Shown one piece after another: positions 16,221 through 25,518 of a DNA stretch of 64,000 nucleotides. The stretch comes from Vagococcus allomyrinae. GTDB lineage: Bacteria; Bacillota; Bacilli; Lactobacillales; Vagococcaceae. Every line of letters begins with the position of its first letter. Positions within the stretch are counted from its first letter, which is position 1. Where the stretch lies: the NCBI RefSeq assembly GCF_017829975.1, contig NZ_JAEEGA010000007.1:149242-213241 (forward strand). Direction: 5' to 3'. A model generated the notes under the pieces. It saw nothing but the letters and a program-made list of their open reading frames with translations, was not told the origin of the DNA and did no database searches. The translations under genes were made by a program, and so were the position numbers.

Positions 16221-17312
16221 TTACTTATTTTCGATTAATTTGAAGTTAGACCAAGGTCGTAAAAAATCTAACAGAAATAATTCATCAGCCGAAATCTTAC
16301 CGACTACGTTCACACGACCATCATTTTTCATGCTTTTTAATGCGATTTGCGTTTCCCCTTTGTATTGACCATATCCAACATTATCGATCAAGACATCACC
16401 TTTTTCCATATCAACGGTGTTATGAGCAGCAAATGGCAACTCCTTATATTTAATGCGAGTCATCGTTGAACGTAGAATATACTCAGAACGATCTCCACGA
16501 TAACTATGTAGATTGTTAAATAGGACTTCTTTTTCATCGTCAGTAATGTCTTCAGCAACATCAACTTTAACAGAAGGATAGTCAGCAAAGAAAGCGTCAG
16601 ACATGGCTTTTAACTCGGCTTCCGACGCATAGGCATTACCGACCAAAACGTCATCGATTGTGCCCATTAAAACCAAGTGCTTGACTTGTGTCCCTATTTC
16701 CAAATCCCGATGATCTTCCAATGAACATAGGCCATCTTGAGTTGGCCATGGACCAAAGTCTGCCTCATGTGAATTCACAAATGCCATCGTGTTAATACCG
16801 TACTTGGTGAATTTCTCGGTACACATAACAAAGTGCTCAAAGCCTAATCCTGAGTAACGATGAGGATAAAAATTATGTGATCCTAGTAAATTATTAACAT
16901 TCGGCGAATAGCTCATAATATTATCGACATAACTTGTCCCTGTGCTCATGTTAATTTCAATTTTTATGCCAAATGGGTTGCGAGTCATTCGCGCTTCTTC
17001 TTGGCCCGTAAACCCAATATCAAGACGAACTCCATAGGCTCCCATTTCATGGAAAAATGTTAGATCATCGTAGGAAATTTCAAGCTGATCAAACAGTCCC
17101 GGGTTAATATCAACCATGACTTCCATCTCTAAACTATTTGCATAGTCAACAACTTGTTTAAACTCGGCTAATACTTTGTCTTTATCTTCAGTAATTTGCA
17201 ATAAGCTGGTGAACACACGTTTAAACCCATACTGATGCGCTAAATCTAAATACGCCTTATCTTTTTCAAATGTTGATCGTTCAGGATAAATAGAAATACC
17301 TAATTTTCCCAC
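16221..17312 (-). CDS. mupG: MupG-type 6-phospho-N-acetylmuramidase (DUF871)
   Basis: The 363-residue protein is a DUF871/MupG protein: it starts MGKLGISIYPERSTFEKDKAYLDLAHQYGFKRVFTSLLQ, continues as a TIM-barrel with EMVDINPG, and ends in a small beta domain (NVGYGQYKGETQIALKSM). MupG of staphylococci cleaves MurNAc-6-phosphate-GlcNAc from cell-wall turnover. The start is a GTG at 17312 with GGGGG 7 bases upstream; an upstream in-frame ATG would add 19 residues not seen in the family. It is followed by DUF4003 and RpiR genes. No murQ or murP lies nearby. Confidence 0.82.
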   Translation of the reverse strand: MGKLGISIYPERSTFEKDKAYLDLAHQYGFKRVFTSLLQITEDKDKVLAEFKQVVDYANSLEMEVMVDINPGLFDQLEISYDDLTFFHEMGAYGVRLDIGFTGQEEARMTRNPFGIKIEINMSTGTSYVDNIMSYSPNVNNLLGSHNFYPHRYSGLGFEHFVMCTEKFTKYGINTMAFVNSHEADFGPWPTQDGLCSLEDHRDLEIGTQVKHLVLMGTIDDVLVGNAYASEAELKAMSDAFFADYPSVKVDVAEDITDDEKEVLFNNLHSYRGDRSEYILRSTMTRIKYKELPFAAHNTVDMEKGDVLIDNVGYGQYKGETQIALKSMKNDGRVNVVGKISADELFLLDFLRPWSNFKLIENK

Positions 17313-17489
17313 TGTAATGCCCCCTATAAATAGTTTTTCGTTCTTAAACATTATAACAATTAACCCCAAAATAGTCTAGACCATTTCAAAAATAAAACGA
17401 AAAAAGCGCGTTTCTAGATTTCACTAGGTAAATTAACAAAAATTTGTTATGATTAAAAGTGGAATAAATAAAATAAATGAGGTATTCGA

Positions 17490-18272
17490 ATGAAAGCAAA
17501 AAAATTACTTATTAGTTTAAGTGCACTAACTCTTACCCTCCTTTTAGTTGCCGGTTGTGGCAATGGAGAAAAAGCAACAGGTGGAACAAGTTCTAGCGAA
17601 AGCAAAACAGCTGAATCAAGTACAACTGATTCAAAGGAAACTGTGGATTTAAATAGTTTAGATCTACCACAATTAAGTAAAGAAGTGGCAGACAATGAGG
17701 CATTAGTCGAACTAGTCACCTCTGAAGGAAATATTCAAATTAAATTATTCCCTGAACAAGCACCTAAAGCGGTTGAAAATTTCATTCAACATGCTAAAGA
17801 CGGCTATTATGATGGGGTAAAATTCCATCGAATTATTGAAGGCTTTATGATTCAAAGTGGTGACCCTGAAGGTACTGGTGCAGGTGGTGAAAGTATCTGG
17901 GGTGAGGAATTCGTACCTGAAATTTCTAATCAACTTTATCACATTAATGGCGCCTTAGCGATGGCACGTACTGGACTCCCTGTTGATCAACCTTCTCAAG
18001 GAAGTCAGTTTTATATTGTTCAAAATCATGATAATATGGCAGATGGCCTTTTAAAAGAAGATTATCCTGACAAGATTATCGAAGCCTATCAAGCTGGTGG
18101 TGCACCTAATCTTGATTTCCAATATTCAGTTTTTGGTCAAGTAATTGAAGGATTAGACGTTGTTGATAAAATTGCCGCCACTGAAGTTAAAGCGGGCGAC
18201 TCGGGCGAAAAATCTACGCCAACAAAAGACATTACAATCAAAGAAGTTAAGGTATTACAAGAAGCTAAATAA
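17490..18272 (+). CDS. Cyclophilin-type peptidyl-prolyl isomerase lipoprotein
   Basis: The 260-residue protein has a lipoprotein signal peptide ending in LLVAGC (cysteine about residue 23), a Ser/Thr/Lys linker, then a cyclophilin domain (about 72-256): VKFHRIIEGFMIQSGDPEGTG with the catalytic arginine-containing FHR, GSQFYIVQ and FGQVIEGLDVVDKI. It should be anchored outside the membrane and help fold exported proteins. GAGGT lies 8 bases before the ATG. It is transcribed alone and ends at a terminator shared with convergent ilvE. Confidence 0.92.
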   Translation: MKAKKLLISLSALTLTLLLVAGCGNGEKATGGTSSSESKTAESSTTDSKETVDLNSLDLPQLSKEVADNEALVELVTSEGNIQIKLFPEQAPKAVENFIQHAKDGYYDGVKFHRIIEGFMIQSGDPEGTGAGGESIWGEEFVPEISNQLYHINGALAMARTGLPVDQPSQGSQFYIVQNHDNMADGLLKEDYPDKIIEAYQAGGAPNLDFQYSVFGQVIEGLDVVDKIAATEVKAGDSGEKSTPTKDITIKEVKVLQEAK

Positions 18273-18277
18273 TCATC

Positions 18278-18318
18278 AAAAAAGTGATCCCGATAATCAT
18301 ATCGAGATCACTTTTTTT
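18278..18318. terminator. Bidirectional terminator between cyclophilin and ilvE
   Basis: AAAAAGTGATC and GATCACTTTTT pair, with CGAT/ATCG continuing the stem inside; A and T runs flank it. Confidence 0.85.
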
Positions 18319-19330
18319 AGATTTTTTCGATCCAGCCTTCCGGAGCTTCCACATCACCAAATTGAATCCCAACAAGTTCATTGTATAATCTCGTGGTAAC
18401 TGGCCCTACTTCAGTCTCACTGTAGAAAACGTGAAACCCATTGCCAGTTTCCAAGCCGCCAATAGGCGAAATAACTGCCGCTGTACCGCAGGCTCCAGCC
18501 TCAGTAAACTGATCCAATTGATCCAAATAAACATCCCCTTCAACAGCCGTCATTCCCAGTCGTTTTTCAGCTAAATAAAGCAATGAATATTTCGTGATAC
18601 TTGGTAAAATAGACGGTGACACCGGCGTGACAAACTGATTATCTGCCGTAATCCCAAAAAAGTTCGCCGAGCCAACTTCTTCAATTTTAGTGTGAGTCGC
18701 AGGATCTAGATAGACACAATCTGAATAATTGCGTTCCTGAGCCTCTTTTCCAGGCTGCAAGCTAGCAGCATAATTGCCACCAACCTTAACTGCTCCAGTT
18801 CCCATTGGAGCCGCTCGGTCAAACTCTGAAACAATAAAGTTTGTGGCAGTCAAACCACCTTTAAAATAAGGGCCAACAGGCATACAAAAAACAGTAAAAA
18901 CATATTCTGGAGCTGGTGACACACCAATATTTGGCCCAACACCAATCAGTAGTGGTCGAATATAAAGCGTCGCGCCCGAATCATGAGGAGGCACAAATCC
19001 TTCATTTGCCTTGACAACTTCTTTAACAGCCTCGACAAACATCTCTTCAGGTACAAGGGGCATTCGCAGACGTTCAGCACTTCGATTTAATCGTTTGGCA
19101 TTTTCATATGGCCTAAATAAATTAATACTATCATCTTCACAGCGGTAGGCTTTTAATCCTTCAAAACATTGCTGTCCATAGTGCAACGCTGTTGAGCCTT
19201 CGTGAATGTGTAAGACGTTGTCTTCCGTAAGTGTTCCCTTGCTCCATTCGCCATCTTTGTATTCCGCTAAATAACGATAAGGCGTTTTGATGTAATTAAA
19301 GCCTAGGTTTTTCCAATCAATCTTTTCCAT
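18317..19330 (-). CDS. ilvE: Branched-chain amino acid aminotransferase
   Basis: This 337-residue class IV aminotransferase interconverts Leu/Ile/Val and their keto acids. It has the family landmarks LHYGQQCFEGLKAYR (49-63), FRPYENAKRLNRSAERL (72-88) and the PLP lysine K182 in GTGAVKVGGNYAAS, followed by YLDPATHTKIEEVGSANFF. The ATG has AAGGGG 9 bases upstream. It is transcribed alone. The 5' region has competing short repeats (19425-19504). Confidence 0.93.
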   Translation of the reverse strand: MEKIDWKNLGFNYIKTPYRYLAEYKDGEWSKGTLTEDNVLHIHEGSTALHYGQQCFEGLKAYRCEDDSINLFRPYENAKRLNRSAERLRMPLVPEEMFVEAVKEVVKANEGFVPPHDSGATLYIRPLLIGVGPNIGVSPAPEYVFTVFCMPVGPYFKGGLTATNFIVSEFDRAAPMGTGAVKVGGNYAASLQPGKEAQERNYSDCVYLDPATHTKIEEVGSANFFGITADNQFVTPVSPSILPSITKYSLLYLAEKRLGMTAVEGDVYLDQLDQFTEAGACGTAAVISPIGGLETGNGFHVFYSETEVGPVTTRLYNELVGIQFGDVEAPEGWIEKI

Positions 19331-19664
19331 TTAAACAACCCCTTCACATATTTCAATCTAGTTTATCATACTTTTCATTAAAATTTAATCACTTTTTAAT
19401 TATTTTCGATTATCTTGATGATTAGTCAGAGCACTCAGAAATCTTCGTTATAAAAAACAGGCCTATTACAGCAAAAAACTCTGATGACTCAGGCTTTTCT
19501 GAGTGAAAAGTCATAAGAATTCATTAAAGAGTTCAGAACTTTGTTACTTTTTTTTCTCTCTAAGTTACAATCATAGTGGATAATACGGACATAATGAACT
19601 AATATGGCCTACATACAACACATTTATTGATATGATAGGCAATTCTAATAAATGGGAGGAAAAA
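19331..19664. other. Intergenic region between divergent ilvE and TctA-type genes
   Basis: No gene is seen. On the ilvE side (minus strand) CACTCAG (19498-19504 complement) can pair with CTGAGT (19487-19492) before six T, or with CTGAGTG (19432-19438) further on; TCAGAG and CTCTGA also pair. It may be a leader structure for ilvE. No T-box sequence was found. Confidence 0.35.
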
Positions 19665-19892
19665 ATGAAAAAGAACGAGTTGATTTACGTTTGGAATGAT
19701 TTAGTTGGCATCAGAGATTTAACCATCGCCATCATCACCTCAGTCATAGGAGTCATGACTGGTTTTTTTCTTGCGCCAGCGGATCATCCAACCAAACAAT
19801 TATTTTTTGGCCTTACTGGTGCAATTCTTGCCTTGTTAATTAACACTTGGTTAATAAAACCAAAGCGAAACATTAGGGACCAAAATAATTAA
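19665..19892 (+). CDS. Small two-span membrane protein next to TctA
   Basis: The 75-residue protein has two hydrophobic helices (about 17-34 and 42-59) and a basic C-terminus (KPKRNIRDQNN). The start at 19665 is set by GGGAGG 5 bases upstream; an in-frame ATG 33 bases before has no such site. It lies 33 bases before a TctA-type permease gene. In tripartite tricarboxylate transporters TctA works with a smaller membrane subunit TctB (four spans, about 150 residues); this protein is half that size, so partner status is only an inference from position. Confidence 0.6.
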   Translation: MKKNELIYVWNDLVGIRDLTIAIITSVIGVMTGFFLAPADHPTKQLFFGLTGAILALLINTWLIKPKRNIRDQNN

Positions 19893-19925
19893 TTTCACAA
19901 AAACGTGTAAAGGAGTTTTGTTGGT

Positions 19926-21281
19926 ATGGAACTATCTTTATTGATTCAGATGGTAATGGCTGCTTGTGGTGCTATCGTACTTTACATATTTCTTGGTTTT
20001 ATCCCTGGAACAGATGAAACCTCCATATTAATGCCCATCGCTCTAGCTTTGATTTTAGGAGGCATTCACCCAATTGTCGCCTTAACTTTTTTTGTCGCTT
20101 CTTTTGTTACGTTAGGTTTAATGAATCTTATGCCCGTCTTAATCGTTGGATTACCTGGTGGTGTGATGTCAACGCCTCTGATCGAATACGCCCTCTTACT
20201 GAAAGAACAAGGGAGAACAACAACTGCCATCAAAAAAGCCGCAGTTGGCAGTTTGATCGGTGTTTTAATCGCATTGCCTACCAGTTTAGCCATTGCTCAC
20301 GTCATCGCTCCCTATGCCAATGGTTTAAAAGAATACGCCTCATGGTTATTTATTGGTGGCGCCATCTTCTTGTCACTCATTGGCAAATCAAAAATCATTT
20401 CATTGATTAGTATCATTCCTATGGCCCTGCTTTTCCAAGGGTTGCGGACAATCTATTGGAGCATGGGAGTGGTACCAGAAACGAAAAATATTACCACCTC
20501 TTTTTTTCTAGGCATTACGATAGCGCCACTCCTCCTTTCTCTGGTGTCGCTGTTCAATCAAAACGAACGAGATAAGTTGATTCAAAAAGAAGAAAAAATT
20601 ACTTTGTTACCGCTCATCCGCAAAGAAAGCCTTAATCCGTTTAACATATTATCAAAAAAGGAAGCTGTTGGAAGCATTGTCTCAACATTTCTTGCTTGTT
20701 TTTTGTTTGTGTTAAGTCCCGTTGGTCTGACGATTCTTTTTGGTGAAATGGCAGCCAAACGAGAAACAACGGCTGTCAAGAAAGCCGAAGCAGCTGTCGT
20801 CACGATGAGCGCCTTAGTACAAGGAACCTATATGTCTGGTCTGGTCATCTGCCTAGTCGCTTTAGGAATTCCTTTAGCACCATCAGCAATTGGACCAGGA
20901 GCAGCTTTTTTTGAGGCGCCCCCTATTTTTGAAATAGGTAACACGATTACTTCACAATTTCCCCAAAAACAATTAGTTTTAGCTTTTGTTATTGGGACGG
21001 CGTTGGCAATTGGGGTGGTTTACTTAGTTGCCATGCGTTTCGCTTCTAAAATCACCTCTTTTGTCTTAAGAAAAATCCCACATGAAGGGATTCTAGGACT
21101 GTTTATTGCCTTAGTGGTTTTATTGGGATATATGGACGCAGGTCTCATCAATGTGTTTGGAATCTTACTTATCGGATTTACCTGTGGTACCTTAAATCGG
21201 TTGGGAGTCAACTATGGAATTCAGTTTATGACTCTCTACGCTGCACCTGCAATTATTGAAATATTTAGTAACTTAGTATAA
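19926..21281 (+). CDS. TctA-family permease (tripartite tricarboxylate transporter type)
   Basis: This 451-residue protein has about eleven membrane spans and TctA-type repeats: FLGFIPGTDETSILMPIALALILGG at the N-terminus (residues 22-46), the GLPGGVMSTPLIEYALLLKEQGR motif (74-96), and in the second half AAFFEAPPIFEIGNTITSQ. TctA proteins move di- and tricarboxylates with a TctB subunit and an extracellular TctC binding protein. No TctC gene is present and the only candidate small subunit is the 75-residue protein before it. Substrate is unknown. The mevalonate operon begins 78 bases later on the same strand. Confidence 0.75.
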   Translation: MELSLLIQMVMAACGAIVLYIFLGFIPGTDETSILMPIALALILGGIHPIVALTFFVASFVTLGLMNLMPVLIVGLPGGVMSTPLIEYALLLKEQGRTTTAIKKAAVGSLIGVLIALPTSLAIAHVIAPYANGLKEYASWLFIGGAIFLSLIGKSKIISLISIIPMALLFQGLRTIYWSMGVVPETKNITTSFFLGITIAPLLLSLVSLFNQNERDKLIQKEEKITLLPLIRKESLNPFNILSKKEAVGSIVSTFLACFLFVLSPVGLTILFGEMAAKRETTAVKKAEAAVVTMSALVQGTYMSGLVICLVALGIPLAPSAIGPGAAFFEAPPIFEIGNTITSQFPQKQLVLAFVIGTALAIGVVYLVAMRFASKITSFVLRKIPHEGILGLFIALVVLLGYMDAGLINVFGILLIGFTCGTLNRLGVNYGIQFMTLYAAPAIIEIFSNLV

Positions 21282-21365
21282 ACTGTACTTTCTGACTTTT
21301 ATTTACAACAACTCTTTACATCATTACTTTTAGAAGTTTCTTACAGATAGAAAGGTTGAATGCTT

Positions 21366-22301
21366 ATGTCAACACAAGGAATCGGTTATGCCAACGGTAA
21401 AATCATCTTAATGGGAGAACACTCTGTCGTGTATGGTGAACCATCTGTTGCTATTCCCTTCCCAGCAACACAGATCAAGACAACCGTCCAAGCTGCTGAG
21501 GGAGAAACCACAATAGAATGCCTTTTTTATAAAGGACTACTAAACGATATGCCTGAATTATTGGAAAGCTTAAAAGCTGTCATTCAAGTTTCCTTAGACC
21601 GACTGGGGCAAAACGAAAGCCTATCGATCAACATCGATAGCACGATCCCAGCAGAACGTGGAATGGGTTCGAGTGCAGCCGTTGCAGTGGCAACAACACG
21701 AGGGATTTACGATTTCTACAAACAAGCTCTGTCACATGAGGAACTATTAGAAATAGTCGATATTTCAGAAAAAATTGCTCATGGTAACCCTAGTGGATTA
21801 GATGCGTTAATGACTAGCAGTTCTACGCCTTACTACTATATAAAAGGACAGCCGGTAACGCCAATTGAGTTACGTCTAGCTGCTGTTTTAGTCGTCGCTG
21901 ATACTGGCAAAACGGGCCAAACAAAAGAAGCTGTCGCAAGCATTGGCGAAAAAATCCGTGGTAAAAATAAAGCGTTGTACCAGCGAAAAATTACTGAGCT
22001 AGGTCGTTTAGCTAAAGACAGTAAAGATTACTTAAGCCACAACCAACCAGAACAGTTGGGGCTAGCCATGAATCAAGCCCAGAACTTATTATCTGAGCTT
22101 GGTGTTTCCAGCTTGGAACTTGATGCTTTAGTGGTTTCCGCCCTTAGTCATAATGCATTGGGTGCAAAATTAACAGGTGGCGGCCGCGGCGGATGTATGA
22201 TAGCATTAGCAAGGAATTTAAATGAAGCCCAAGAAATTGCCACGGCTCTTGAAGAAGCTGGCGCAAAAGCAACTTGGTTATACGAAATGAGTGGAGACTA
22301 A
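21366..22301 (+). CDS. mvaK1: Mevalonate kinase
   Basis: This 311-residue GHMP kinase phosphorylates mevalonate in isoprenoid precursor synthesis. It has GKIILMGEHSVVYGEP (11-26), the ATP loop IPAERGMGSSAAVAVA (94-109) and the C-terminal AKLTGGGRGGCMIAL. The start could also be the ATG two codons before (21360); AAAGG lies 10 bases before the chosen ATG and 4 before the other. Gene order mvaK1-mvaD-mvaK2-fni is the Gram-positive cocci arrangement; mvaD starts at the next base after the stop. Confidence 0.93.
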   Translation: MSTQGIGYANGKIILMGEHSVVYGEPSVAIPFPATQIKTTVQAAEGETTIECLFYKGLLNDMPELLESLKAVIQVSLDRLGQNESLSINIDSTIPAERGMGSSAAVAVATTRGIYDFYKQALSHEELLEIVDISEKIAHGNPSGLDALMTSSSTPYYYIKGQPVTPIELRLAAVLVVADTGKTGQTKEAVASIGEKIRGKNKALYQRKITELGRLAKDSKDYLSHNQPEQLGLAMNQAQNLLSELGVSSLELDALVVSALSHNALGAKLTGGGRGGCMIALARNLNEAQEIATALEEAGAKATWLYEMSGD

Positions 22302-23273
22302 ATGAAACAACAAAGTAAAGCAAGAGCCCATACAAACATTGCCCTGATCAAATATTGGGGAAAACGAGATAACAAGCTTTTTTTGCCCATGAACAGCAGC
22401 TTGTCTTTAACACTAGATGCTTTTTATTCAGAAACAAGCGTCGAATTATCTGACTCATTTGAAGCTGACTCTTTTATTCTGAATGATCAACCACAAAATT
22501 CTCAAGAAACAGCCAAAATAAGTCACTTTCTTGATTTATTTCGCCAAACAGCCGGGATCAAAACAGCGGCAAAAGTAGTGAGCCAAAATTTTGTGCCGAC
22601 TGCTGCCGGATTAGCCTCATCAGCCTCAGCTTTCGCGGCACTTGGCGCTGCCATGAATCATGCCACTGGCTTAAATTTGGATTTAGCTGAGCTTTCTACT
22701 TACGTTCGGCGCGGCAGTGGCAGTGCTACTCGCAGTGTTTACGGCGGTTTTGTCGAATGGCAGATGGGAACAACCTCAGCTGACAGTCTAGCTGTCGAAA
22801 TTGACGATGCCAGTTGGGATATCGGCATGATTACTGTTGCAGTAAATACTAATAAGAAGACCCTTTCCAGTCGAGATGGTATGAAGCTGACCGTTGAAAC
22901 ATCAGCTTTTTACCCTGCTTGGTTAGAAAGCGCCGCGAAAGATCTCGTTTCCATTAAAGAAGCTATCCACAAACAAGACTTTCAACAACTAGGAGAAATC
23001 ACTGAGTCAAATGGCATGAAAATGCACGGTACCATGCTCGGTGCTACGCCTCCTTTCTCATATTGGGAAGCTTTAACTGTTGAAGTTTTAACTAAAATTC
23101 GTGAAATACGTAGACAAGGATGGCAGTGTTACTTTACAATGGATGCTGGACCTAATGTTAAGATCCTCTGTCGCTACTCAGATGCAGAGGCCATCCAAAA
23201 ATTGTTGACCACCGCTTTTCCAGACAATCCAGTAATTATTTCGAAAGTCGGAAGCGGCGTCAAACTGATCTAA
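22302..23273 (+). CDS. mvaD: Diphosphomevalonate decarboxylase
   Basis: This 323-residue GHMP enzyme converts diphosphomevalonate to isopentenyl diphosphate. It shows ARAHTNIALIKYWGKRDNKLFLPMNSSLSLTL at the N-terminus, the P-loop-like TAAGLASSASAFAALGAA (about 104-121) and RRGSGSATRSVYGGFVEW. Its ATG follows directly on the stop codon of mvaK1, with GGAG 6 bases upstream inside that gene, so translation is coupled. Confidence 0.95.
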   Translation: MKQQSKARAHTNIALIKYWGKRDNKLFLPMNSSLSLTLDAFYSETSVELSDSFEADSFILNDQPQNSQETAKISHFLDLFRQTAGIKTAAKVVSQNFVPTAAGLASSASAFAALGAAMNHATGLNLDLAELSTYVRRGSGSATRSVYGGFVEWQMGTTSADSLAVEIDDASWDIGMITVAVNTNKKTLSSRDGMKLTVETSAFYPAWLESAAKDLVSIKEAIHKQDFQQLGEITESNGMKMHGTMLGATPPFSYWEALTVEVLTKIREIRRQGWQCYFTMDAGPNVKILCRYSDAEAIQKLLTTAFPDNPVIISKVGSGVKLI

Positions 23274-23303
23274 ACAGTTTGACATTAAGAGAGGAAGAAA
23301 TAC

Positions 23304-24389
23304 ATGATAGAAGCTAGTGCACCTGGAAAACTTTATATAGCAGGTGAATATGCTGTACTAGAACCAGGACATCCTGCGATTTTAGTCGCCTTAGATCAAT
23401 ACATAACCGTTAGATTGAGAGAAGCCAAATTTCAAGGAAGCATTCGCTCCAGCTATTCCAATGGGTTTATGATTCCTTGGACACGCAAAAATGGTCAGTT
23501 ATATATTGACGAACGGGAAAATCCTTTTACATATGTCATTCAAGCTGTGACGATGACAGAGAAATATTTAGCTGAAATTGGCAAAAAACTGACCTTCTTT
23601 GATTTAGAAATTGAAAGTGACCTTGACAATAAAGATGGTCGTAAATACGGACTAGGTTCCAGCGGTGCTGTGACCGTTGCAACAATTAAAGCTTTATTGA
23701 CCTTTCACAAAGTCAATTATGATGCAACTTTAGTCTACAAATTAGCGGCATTGACTCATCTATCAATCAATAGTAACGGTTCTTTTGGTGACCTAGCGGC
23801 CAGCTCATTTGGAGGTTGGATAGCTTATTCTTGTTTTGATCGCACATGGGTTCAGGCTAGAGAAAAAGAACACTCATTGTTGGCTCTGCTTAACATGAAT
23901 TGGCCAAAAATGATGATAGAACCATTAACGCCTCCCGAAAACTTAAACTTATTGATCGGTTGGACTGGTAAACCAGCTTCAACCACTCATCTCGTTGATT
24001 TATTAAACGAGGAAATCAGCGAAATTGATCATTATTATTCAGTGTTCTTAAATAACAGCTTAAACTGTGTATCGACCATTATCAACGCCTTCAAACATAA
24101 TGACTTTAATACGATTCAAGCGGGAATTCGTCAAAATCGTCAGTTATTACAGCACCTTGGCGCTAATAGTGGCGTTCATATTGAAACTGCTACCCTCTTT
24201 GATTTATGCGAAATTGCAGAAGACTTTGGTGGTGCAGCGAAATCGTCTGGTGCAGGTGGTGGCGATTGTGGTATTGTGTTAATTGATAAAACAATCAACC
24301 CAAACCCATTAATTAGAGAATGGGAAAAAGCGGACATTAGCCAGTTACCTGTTAATGTTCATTATGAAGACGCCTATTTATTAGCATAG
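23304..24389 (+). CDS. mvaK2: Phosphomevalonate kinase
   Basis: The 361-residue GHMP kinase begins ASAPGKLYIAGEYAVLEPGHPAILVAL and has KYGLGSSGAVTVATIKA (113-129, ATP loop) and KSSGAGGGDCGIVL near the C-terminus. It makes diphosphomevalonate, the substrate of MvaD. GAGAGGAAG lies before the ATG. It is the third gene of the mevalonate operon, 30 bases after mvaD and 16 before fni. Confidence 0.94.
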   Translation: MIEASAPGKLYIAGEYAVLEPGHPAILVALDQYITVRLREAKFQGSIRSSYSNGFMIPWTRKNGQLYIDERENPFTYVIQAVTMTEKYLAEIGKKLTFFDLEIESDLDNKDGRKYGLGSSGAVTVATIKALLTFHKVNYDATLVYKLAALTHLSINSNGSFGDLAASSFGGWIAYSCFDRTWVQAREKEHSLLALLNMNWPKMMIEPLTPPENLNLLIGWTGKPASTTHLVDLLNEEISEIDHYYSVFLNNSLNCVSTIINAFKHNDFNTIQAGIRQNRQLLQHLGANSGVHIETATLFDLCEIAEDFGGAAKSSGAGGGDCGIVLIDKTINPNPLIREWEKADISQLPVNVHYEDAYLLA

Positions 24390-24405
24390 AATTGGAGGTT
24401 TACTT

Positions 24406-25470
24406 ATGTCAATTCATCAAAATCGTAAAGATGAACACGTTGAACTAGCAGAAAAACTTTACGGAAGCCATCCCTTAACGGATTTCGAAGCCATGACATT
24501 TGTCCATCACTCCTTCCCCAATATGAATGTGTCAGATGTAGATTTGCGGACACATTTTGCTACTTTTGATTTAGAACTGCCTTTTTACATTAACGGAATG
24601 ACTGGGGGCAGTGATAAAACAGCCACTATTAACCGTTATTTGGCTCTAGTGGCAAAAGAAACAGGCTTAGCTATGGCATCAGGTTCAGTCAGCGCCGCAA
24701 TTAAGCACCCCGAAGTGGCGGAAAGTTTTGCTGTTATTCGTCGAACCAATCCTAAAGGAGTAATTTTTGCTAACTTAGGGGCTGAACATTCTGTAGAGAA
24801 TGGGAAACGCGCTGTCGATCTACTACAAGCTGATGCCCTTCAACTACATGTCAATGCCCCTCAAGAATTGGTGATGCCCGACGGTGAAGGCGAACGCTCC
24901 TTTACTAATTGGCTCAGCCAAATTCAAAAAATGGTTGAACAAGTAGGCGTTCCCGTGATTGTCAAAGAAGTCGGTTTCGGCATGAGTCGTGAAACCATCC
25001 AACAACTGATGCGTATTGGTGTAAAAACAATTGATGTAAGCGGCCGTGGCGGAACTAATTTCGTTGCAATCGAAAACTCTCGGCGAACGAAACAGGAATT
25101 CTCTTTCGCTGAAAACTGGGGTCAATCAACAGCTGTTTCACTTATTGAGTCAGCCCCTTTCCAAAATCAAGTGGAAATACTTGCCTCTGGTGGGATTAAA
25201 ACCCCTATTGATATGGTCAAAGCTTTATCACTTGGAGCCCGCGCTTGTGGCTTGTCAGGTCATTTCTTACATCTTGTTCAAACCCTTGGTGTTGAGAAAA
25301 CCATCGCAGAAGTCGAACAATGGCGCCAGACTTTACAAACGTTGATGACTCTCTTAGGCGCAAAAAAGATTGCTGATTTACAAAAAAACGATATCATTTT
25401 AAGAGAACCCATTAAAGGTTGGTGCGAAGCACGTCGCATTGACTGGCAATCTTATGCTAATCGCTCGTAA
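24406..25470 (+). CDS. fni: Type 2 isopentenyl-diphosphate delta-isomerase
   Basis: The 354-residue FMN enzyme interconverts IPP and DMAPP. It has [21 protein letters not shown] (about 63-83), [31 protein letters not shown] and the flavin/phosphate-binding [17 protein letters not shown], followed by [19 protein letters not shown]. It closes the mevalonate operon, and a strong terminator starts 2 bases after its stop codon. GGAGG lies 8 bases before the ATG. Confidence 0.95.
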   Translation: MSIHQNRKDEHVELAEKLYGSHPLTDFEAMTFVHHSFPNMNVSDVDLRTHFATFDLELPFYINGMTGGSDKTATINRYLALVAKETGLAMASGSVSAAIKHPEVAESFAVIRRTNPKGVIFANLGAEHSVENGKRAVDLLQADALQLHVNAPQELVMPDGEGERSFTNWLSQIQKMVEQVGVPVIVKEVGFGMSRETIQQLMRIGVKTIDVSGRGGTNFVAIENSRRTKQEFSFAENWGQSTAVSLIESAPFQNQVEILASGGIKTPIDMVKALSLGARACGLSGHFLHLVQTLGVEKTIAEVEQWRQTLQTLMTLLGAKKIADLQKNDIILREPIKGWCEARRIDWQSYANRS

Positions 25471-25472
25471 AT

Positions 25473-25510
25473 AAACTAACCTGACAAGAAAAACCTTGTC
25501 AGGTTAGTTT
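25473..25510. terminator. Terminator of the mevalonate operon
   Basis: A perfect 16-base-pair stem (AAACTAACCTGACAAG and complement) with a 6-base loop sits between fni and the convergent GDPD gene. Confidence 0.85.
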
Positions 25511-25518
25511 ATTTATAT

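Noticed and set aside
17453-17942. Minus-strand frames opposite the cyclophilin gene
   Set aside because: They mirror the coding strand's low-complexity serine/threonine linker and lack ribosome binding sites.
19331-19660. T-box riboswitch before ilvE
   Set aside because: No T-box sequence (AGGGTGG...) or specifier-stem pattern could be found on the minus strand.
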